Source of the DNA: Drosophila miranda
Taxonomy: Eukaryota > Arthropoda > Insecta > Diptera > Drosophilidae
DNA: 64,000 nt
Assembly: GCF_003369915.1 (NCBI RefSeq)
Contig: NW_022881603.1
Coordinates: 19,279,515-19,343,514 of the forward strand
Direction: 5' to 3'
Part shown: positions 57,167 through 64,000 of the stretch, one piece after another
Numbering within the stretch: position 1 is the first letter of the stretch
How the letters are laid out: the number at the start of each line of letters is the position of its first letter
Notes under the pieces: model-generated
Seen by the model: only the letters and a program-made list of their open reading frames with translations
Told to the model about the DNA's origin: nothing
The model's database searches: none
Made by a program: the position numbers and the translations under genes

Positions 57167-58811
57167 TTCATTATTTCTTTTATATTTGCTACGTTTTTTT
57201 CTCTCACTTTATCTTCTTTTGCGTTTAGTTTCTGGCTTTCAGCCCAATTTAATAGTTTTTCGAATTGTTGAAAAGCAAATGCCAGCCAGAGCACAGAAAA
57301 TAAATTGTCACAAAAATACTAGTCAACTCCTCTCGTTCTTGTTCTGTTCGCCGCAAAAACCGCCGGGCCATACGGGCCGGGCAGGCATGACGACAAAGTT
57401 TCCTCCAGGACACACTCGAACCAGAAACAGAACCAGAAGCTCGAGACGGCGACAGACTCCTTGGCCTTATCTTTATCAGTTTCGGGGAGGCGAGTGAAAA
57501 GCACAGCGATGTCCTTGTCGTCACATATCGAGTGCAAAAAGTTCGACGACTGCCCAATTGCTGCACTTTTCCATTGCTGACTGAAGGACTGGAGTCAAGC
57601 TGTAAATAACTTCAGATTGAAGAAGAAATGGAAAATTTTCAATTGAATTCATTGCGTTTTGATTGCACACACACACGTGCACATCCACCCACAAGATAAT
57701 TATCAACTTAGTAAAAAAATAACCAACTGTCTTTTTTAAATGTCCCATAAAATCTCATAAAAGCGCATAAATGCCTCTATGGTTGTAAATATGCTCGTTC
57801 TGGTCTCGGGCCCGACATGCACTCAATGAATGAAATGTGTGCACAATGTTGAAAATAGATGTGACACTCATCCCCCGCCCCCGAAAGTGGGGTTGTGTCT
57901 TCGACTTCCTTCTCCATCTCGTGCCTGCCGCTGCGGCTGCCTGCTCCTGATGGTATTGTTGCTGCTCATACGGCTGGCAGGGCATGTAGTGCTGGGTTGT
58001 ACAACTTCCGCTTATATGGCCAACACAACAGCATGATAAATTGATGGCTGCCAGCGCGGTGCTTTAAAAATGCAAAGAAGGCCGACTACCCAGAGGAAAG
58101 TGAGTGCGTGCGTGCGAAGGGGTTGAGTGTTCGGAGTAACCTTTTAGCTTCCAAGTCCTCTGCACCGAATGGAACCCTTAAACGTGACCAGCTTTTATTC
58201 TCGCATGAGCGTTGCCAGACATTGAAGAAAAGGATACACATTGTACTCTACATGTCATATATAAATACACCAACTGGCTATGAAATGACGCCGATGATTC
58301 AAACATTAGGTGCCGCCAGGTTCAGGTTCAGATTTAGATTTCGCGTAACCATTTAAAATGTATTAATATAATAAAAAGACCGATGCAACCAGCGTCCCAA
58401 AAAAAAAAACAGTGCCAACGGCAGAGTTATAAAATCTTAGCAGAAAAAAATCTTTCCCCCACAATAGGCCAAATCTGAATTCCTTCAATATATAGCAGAT
58501 TATTATATTTGATTTTCAATTTACTTTTATTTTATGCATTTTATTCTCGAACAAAACAACCTGGAAGAGAGAGATAACATAATTAACACATTGATTTGGA
58601 AACTAATTCAAGTTCTTAATGGAAATGAATAATCAGTTGGGGAAAGAAGACAAAATCAGCATGATGTTTGAGATTCTAAGAAGAAAAAACCACTAAGGGC
58701 TTCTTCATCATTTCAAAAGAGCAACATGAATACTTTAAGCACAATATACCTCTGTTGTTATAATGATCGGAAAAGGTATTTTCCTGTTGGCTGGTGGCTA
58801 CGCCCACAAAC
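57167..58811. other. Segment Q, copy 5
   Basis: Lacks the CT-rich CGCTCCCCTCCCC block (CCATTGCTGACTGAAGG junction, about 57579) and about 120 nt at GTGACCAGC (about 58186). Confidence 0.6.
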
Positions 58812-58818
58812 GTACTAA

Positions 58819-59852
58819 CAAAGACTATACAATACCAAGATGTTGCATGAGCGACCAAAAAGCTGTTCTATGGCGGGTCCTAACATTAGGACCCAAAAGG
58901 CACGAGGGAGCGCGCGGGGTTTCCATTCCCTTTTCGCCTGTACTTCGTCTCTACCGCGACCCCGCTGCCCATCGGTTTCGTCTGTTCGGCAATGCCTTCA
59001 CCAGCAACGAAATAATTCTGGACTCTAATTCGAGCCTCAGCACCGTCGAAGCGGTGGTCGCGGATCGCCGATGTCTTTGGAGCGGCACAGTGGGACGCAT
59101 GAGGAACAAATGCTTTTTCAATTTTCGTTTGACGCTTCATGGTACGGGCGCGCGGGGCTAGTATTTCAATTCTCTTTTACGCTACCTTCGCCTCCGAAGT
59201 GCTACTCGGCTTCGTCAATGCCTCGGTCAGCACGAGCTCGAGCCAACCCAGAAATATGCTTGTAGTTGTGTATATGTGTGCATGTCCTACGTCGGCACGG
59301 CCATAAGCCGGTTTCGCCCGCAGCATATACGGCTTTTAGCTTCACACACAAGCGCACTGAAAGCATGTCAGTGTCTGCGTGCCGAAACCGTAGGGCAGCG
59401 TGGTCGCTTATGTCTTTGGCGCGGCACAGTGGGGACTCAGCCGAAATAGTCAAAAAATTGTATGAGTGCTTTAGATAAATTTAATGTACGCATCTAATAG
59501 AGAATTTTCCAATCGAATTTTCAAGATAGTTTTAGTTTAGGAGATATAAGCACTCAAAGTTTAACATTTTTTCAGTGTGCAAATATTTATTGACTAACTA
59601 ACTAATTTAGCAAGCTGAGACGGCCAAAGGTCCCACTGTGCCGCTCCAAAGACATCGGCGATCCGCGACCACCGCTTCGACGGTGCTGTTGCCGAACAGA
59701 CGAAACCGATAGGCAGCGGGGTCGCGGTAGAGACGAAGTACAGGCGAAAAGGGAATTGAAACCCCGCGCGCCTTTTGGGTCCTAATGCTAGGACCCGCCA
59801 TAGAACATCTTTTTGGTCGCTCATGCGACATCTTGGTATTGTATAGTCTTTG
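58819..59852. mobile_element. Foldback TIR element, copy 11 (long near-identical arms)
   Basis: Third of the hairpin-type copies; flanks GTACTAA (58812-58818) and GTAACAT (59853-59859). Confidence 0.75.
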
Positions 59853-59878
59853 GTAACATGCAAATAATTGTAATTGTT

Positions 59879-59982
59879 AAGCGTTTTATGTTCAGACAGG
59901 GAAAAGTGAACAGCATGGTTGTTTAGGGTTCTACTCAGAAGAGGGAATCCTGAGTTAGGATATTCATCAAAATAAAACGCTT
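59879..59982 (-). ncRNA. Box C/D unit d in gene B T4
   Basis: 11-bp stem and boxes intact. Confidence 0.75.
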
Positions 59983-60353
59983 CGCAAAAAACCATCTAAA
60001 TTAAGTTTCCAAAACTTGACCTTATATATTCTGCTGAATCTGATCAACTGGTGTAGAGCAAATCATCGGAGCTGCAATTATTTATCAATTAATATGATTT
60101 GCTATAGCGGAACGTCAGAAGCTGATTTGACGACAATATCAGCTTCGAAAACGTTGTAACATGTGGGATTCTAATGAACTATACTGAAGTAACATCATTT
60201 AAAGAGTTTAAGGTAAAACAAATGAGTAGAAAACCTACCAGCACAAGCAATGCAATACTTTGAAGTCTTCAGGTACTAAAAGTACAAATGAATACTCAAT
60301 TTAATAAAATATCACTAGAATATATACATAGTTTACGTTGATTTGAAAGATAA

Positions 60354-60420
60354 TCAGTTGCAAAAATTGCAGCCATGGAGATTTAAATCAATTAAATCAT
60401 ACGGTAATTACTATCATCAC
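60354..60420 (-). ncRNA. Box C/D unit a1 in gene B T4
   Basis: Same guide substitution as T3, linking these two copies. Confidence 0.55.
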
Positions 60421-60596
60421 ATAAAAGTTGTATGTATATTTTGTTCAACGCTTTTTAAACTTACCCAAAACGCACATCTGACAGATAGAATACGATTGAA
60501 GTGCGGCTGATCAAGAAATGCACCTAAAAAAAATAAACAAATAATCCAGGCTATTTTCCATTTTCGGTTTTGTATTAAATCAGAAAAAGGTTTATT

Positions 60597-61708
60597 TTTA
60601 TACCCGATACTCAAAATGAGTATTGGGGTATATTAGATTTGTGGTAAAAGTGGATGTGTGTAACGTCCAGAAGGAATCGTTTCCGATCCCATAAAGTATA
60701 TATATTCTTGAGCAGCATCAATAGCCGAGTCGATTGAGCCCTGTCTGTCAGTCCGTCTGTCCGTCCGTCTGTCCGTCTGTCCGTCCCCTTCAGCGCCTAG
60801 TGCTCAAAGACTATAAGATCTAGAGCAACGATGTTTTGGATCCAGACTTCTGTGATATGTCACTGCTACAAAAATATTTCAAAACTTCGCCCCGCTCACT
60901 TCCGCCCCCACAAAGGACGAAAATCTGTGGCATCCACATTTTTAAAGATACGATAAAACCAAAAACGCAGAGTCGTAGAGTTTGACTATATGTTCTAGAG
61001 TGTAAAATCTCAACCAGATCGTATAATTATTATAGCCAGAATCAAGAAAACAATTTCATTCTTTCTCGCTCTGTCTCTCTCTAACACACAGGTTTCATGG
61101 TCGGTTTTGCCAATTGCAAAATATGAGTTCAAGGATCTCAGAACCTATTAGAGCCAGAGCAACCAAATTTGGTATCCACACTCCTGTGATATCGGACCTT
61201 GACCGTTTCGTGTCTAAATTTCGCCACACCCCCTTCAGTCCCCGCAAAGGACGAAAATCTGGGGCATCCACAAATCTCAGAGACTATTAAGGCTAGAGTA
61301 ACCAAATTTGGTATCCACACTTCTGTTAGATCTCACTACAAAACGTGTATCTCAAAATTTTGCCACACCCCCTTCCGCCCCCACAAAGGACGAAAATCTG
61401 TTGCATCTACAATATTGCACATTCGAGAAAACTAAAAACGCAGAATCATAGATAATGACCGTATCTATCAGATTGCTGAATCTGGATCAGATCGGATCAT
61501 TTTTGTAGCCAAAAGCAAGAAATCAATTTGCAGTGGCTACGCAGCATCCGACGACACGCTCAGACTGATTTTCTGTCTCTCTCGCACGCACTCTTTGTCG
61601 TGTCATTTAATATTAGCGGCGTCTGCCGGAGGAGAGCCATACTGACTTAGTATCGGGTATAACTGTAGAGTTGCGGTGTCCGCAGCAACTCACAACGTTC
61701 CCCCTCGT
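60597..61708 (+). mobile_element. ISY-like element, copy 19
   Basis: Type II with an expanded TCTG/TCCG tract and TTCAGTCCCCGC in place of TTCCGCCCCCGC. Confidence 0.85.
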
Positions 61709-63374
61709 TTTCATTATTTCTTTTATATTTGCTACGTTTTTTTCTCTCACTTTATCTTCTTTTGCGTTTAGTTTCTGGCTTTCAGCCCAATTTAATAGTT
61801 TTTCGATTTGTTGAAAAGCAAATGCCAGCCAGAGCACAGAAAATAAATTGTCACAAAAATACTAGTCAACTCCTCTCGTTCTTGTTCTGTTCGCCGCAAA
61901 AACCGCCGGGCCATACGGGCCGGGCAGGCATGACGACAAAGTTTCCTCCAGAACCAGAAGCTCGAGACGGCGACAGACTCCTTGGCCTTATCTTTATCAG
62001 TTTCGGGGAGGCGAGTGAAAAGCACAGCGATGTCCTTGTCGTCACATATCGAGTGCAAAAAGTTCGACGACTGCCCAATTGCTGCACTTTTCCATTGCTG
62101 ACTGAAGGACTGGAGTCAAGCTGTAAATAACTTCAGATTGAAGAAGAAATGGAAAATTTTCAATTGAATTCATTGCGTTTTGATTGCACACACACACGTG
62201 CACATCCACCCACAAGATAATTATCAACTTAGTAAAAAAATAACCAACTGTCTTTTTTAAATGTCCCATAAAATCTCATAAAAGCGCATAAATGCCTCTA
62301 TGGTTGTAAATATGCTCGTTCTGGTCTCGGGCCCGACATGCACTCAATGAATGAAATGTGTGCACAATGTTGAAAGTGGGGTTGTGTCTTCGACTTCCTT
62401 CTCCATCTCGTGCCTGCCGCTGCGGCTGCCTGCTCCTGATGGTATTGTTGCTGCTCATACGGCTGGCAGGGCATGTAGTGCTGGGTTGTACAACTTCCGC
62501 TTATATGGCCAACACAACAGCATGATAAATTGATGGCTGCCAGCGCGCTGCTTTAAAAATGCAAAGAAATGCCGACTACCCAGAGGAAAGTGAGTGCGTG
62601 CGTGCGAAGGGGTTGAGTGTTCGGAGTAACCTTTTAGCTTCCAAGTCCTCTGCACCGAATGGAACCCACAAACGTGACCTATAATCTGAAAATTGCATTA
62701 AAACGTAATTCCATTAAAATGTAATCAAAAATGTAAGTTAATCACCGGCCGAATCTCATAGCAACCAGCTTTTATTCTCGCATGAGCGTTGCCAGACATT
62801 GAAGAAAAGGATACACATTGTACTCTACATGTCATATATAAATACACCAACTGGCTATGAAATGACGCCGATGAATCAAACATTAGGTGCCGCCAGGTTC
62901 AGGTTCAGATTTAGATTTCGCGTAACCATTTAAAATGTATTAATATAATAAAAAGACCGATGCAACCAGCGTCCCAAATAAAAACAGTGCCAACGGCACT
63001 TAGCAGAAAAAAATCTTTCCCCCACAATAGGCCAAATCTCAATTCCTTCAATATATAGCAGATTATTATATTTGATTTTCAATTTACTTTTATTTTATGC
63101 ATTTTATTCTCGAACAAAACAACCTGGAAGAGAGAGATAACATAATTAACACATTGATTTGGAAACTAATTCAAGTTCTTAATGGAAATGAATAATCAGT
63201 TGGGGAAAGAAGACAAAATCAGCATGATGTTTGAGATTCTAAGAAGAAAAAACCACTAAGGGCTTCTTCATCATTTCAAAAGAGCAACATGAATACTTTA
63301 AGCACAATATACCTCTGTTGTTATAATGATCGGAAAAGGTATTTTCCTGTTGGCTGGTGGCTACGCCCACAAAC
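61709..63374. other. Segment Q, copy 6
   Basis: Private deletions at CCTCCAGAACCAGAAG (about 61950) and TTGAAAGTGGG (about 62372). It shares CCATTGCTGACTGAAGG with copy 5, and the short CGGCACTTAGCAG form with copy 1. Confidence 0.6.
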
Positions 63375-63381
63375 GTACTAA

Positions 63382-64000
63382 CAAAGACTATACAATACCA
63401 AGATGTTGCATGAGCGACCAAAAAGCTGTTCTATGGCGGGTCCTAACATTAGGACCCAAAAGGCACGAGGGAGCGCGCGGGGTTTCAATTCCCTTTTCGC
63501 CTGTACTTCGTCTCTACCGCGACCCCGCTGCCCATCGGTTTCGTCTGTTCGGCAATGCCTTCACCAGCAACGAAATAATTCTGGACTCTAATTCGAGCCT
63601 CAGCACCGTCGAAGCGGTGGTCGCGGATCGCCGATGTCTTTGGAGCGGCACAGTGGGACCTTTGGCCGTCTCAGCTTGCTAAATTAGTTAGTGAATATGA
63701 GTTCAATAAATATTTGCACACTGAAAAAATGTTAAACTTTGAGTGCTTATATCTCCTAAACTAAAACTATCTTGAAAATTCGATTGGAAAATTCTCTATT
63801 AGATGCGTACATTAAATTTATCTAAAGCACTCATACAATTGTTTGACTATTTCGGCTGAGTCCCCACTGTGCCGCGCCAAAGACATCAGTGACCACGCTG
63901 CCCTACGGTTTCGGCACGCAGCCACTGACATGCTTTCACACCGACTCGACGCTGACCGAGGCATTGACGAAGCCAAGTAGCATTTAGGAGGCGAAGGTAG
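63382..64000. mobile_element. Foldback TIR element, copy 12 (cut by window edge)
   Basis: GTACTAA at 63375-63381. It resembles copy 8 (diverged arms), with the left arm complete including the 45-nt block. Confidence 0.8.

Larger units (their letters stand above)
59853..60596 (-). ncRNA. snoRNA host gene B, truncated copy T4
   Basis: Exon 1 60465-60523, fused exon 60239-60275; same deletion junction. Confidence 0.65.
3650..64000. repeat. Nested segmental-duplication array (14.3-kb and 4.55-kb units)
   Basis: Every block here recurs, almost unchanged, elsewhere in the window. Examples are the LINE ORF1 at 8639, 22978 and 48100; the LTR fragment at 12814, 27147 and 50866; and segment Q at 14509, 28854, 36764, 52564, 57167 and 61709. 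The first two units have a period of about 14.25-14.36 kb. From 52564 on, the order Q - foldback element - truncated gene B - ISY repeats with periods of 4603 and 4542 bp. The array continues past the right edge. Confidence 0.95.

Overview
The window looks like Drosophila DNA, most likely obscura group (D. pseudoobscura/persimilis/miranda type). The evidence is short GT-AG introns, Drosophila core-promoter motifs, and at least 19 copies of a roughly 1.1-kb element. That element has the subterminal inverted repeat, (TCTG/TCCG)n tract and 3' hairpin of DINE-1/ISY-like non-autonomous Helitrons. Species and chromosome cannot be fixed from sequence alone.

Layout. 1-785 is the end of a host protein-coding gene on the minus strand (lambda-crystallin/L-gulonate 3-dehydrogenase-like). 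786-3649 is ordinary low-copy intergenic DNA with microsatellites and one perfect hairpin. From 3650 to the end, everything is one nested repeat array. A unit of about 14.3 kb occurs twice (3650-17903, then 17904 onward to about 32 kb). Rearranged versions follow (33-52 kb), and then a unit of about 4.55 kb is repeated in tandem from 52564 to the end. Blocks shuffled in the array are: ISY-like elements; a terminal-inverted-repeat (foldback) element with 7-bp target duplications; pieces of a CR1/Jockey-type LINE (5' end plus intact ORF1, separately an RT fragment); an LTR-plus-primer-binding-site fragment; a low-copy host segment 'Q'; and two non-coding genes.

The non-coding genes are the most interesting content. 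Gene B (eight copies with several exons, plus two fragments; minus strand) is a string of 47-80-nt exons without a convincing reading frame. Its introns of roughly 170-200 nt each hold a box C/D snoRNA-like unit, which is the architecture of UHG-type snoRNA host genes. One of these units has a perfect 11-bp terminal stem. Gene A (44917-45961, minus strand) has the same design, with three paralogous 70-nt box C/D units in successive introns and a promoter carrying Ohler motif 1 and a DRE-like site. Three extra copies of its promoter sit just downstream of intact LINE ORF1 copies, pointing antisense into them.

History as inferred. A LINE inserted upstream of gene A and an ISY element landed in the LINE 5' UTR. 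Tandem duplication with a breakpoint just after ORF1 then created the ORF1-promoter junctions. The foldback element inserted in an intron of gene B and in segment Q, and recombination among the many ISY and foldback copies spread and reshuffled the blocks. Copies are nearly identical, so the amplification is recent. Hairpin-forming foldback copies and convergent promoters make small-RNA production plausible but unproven.
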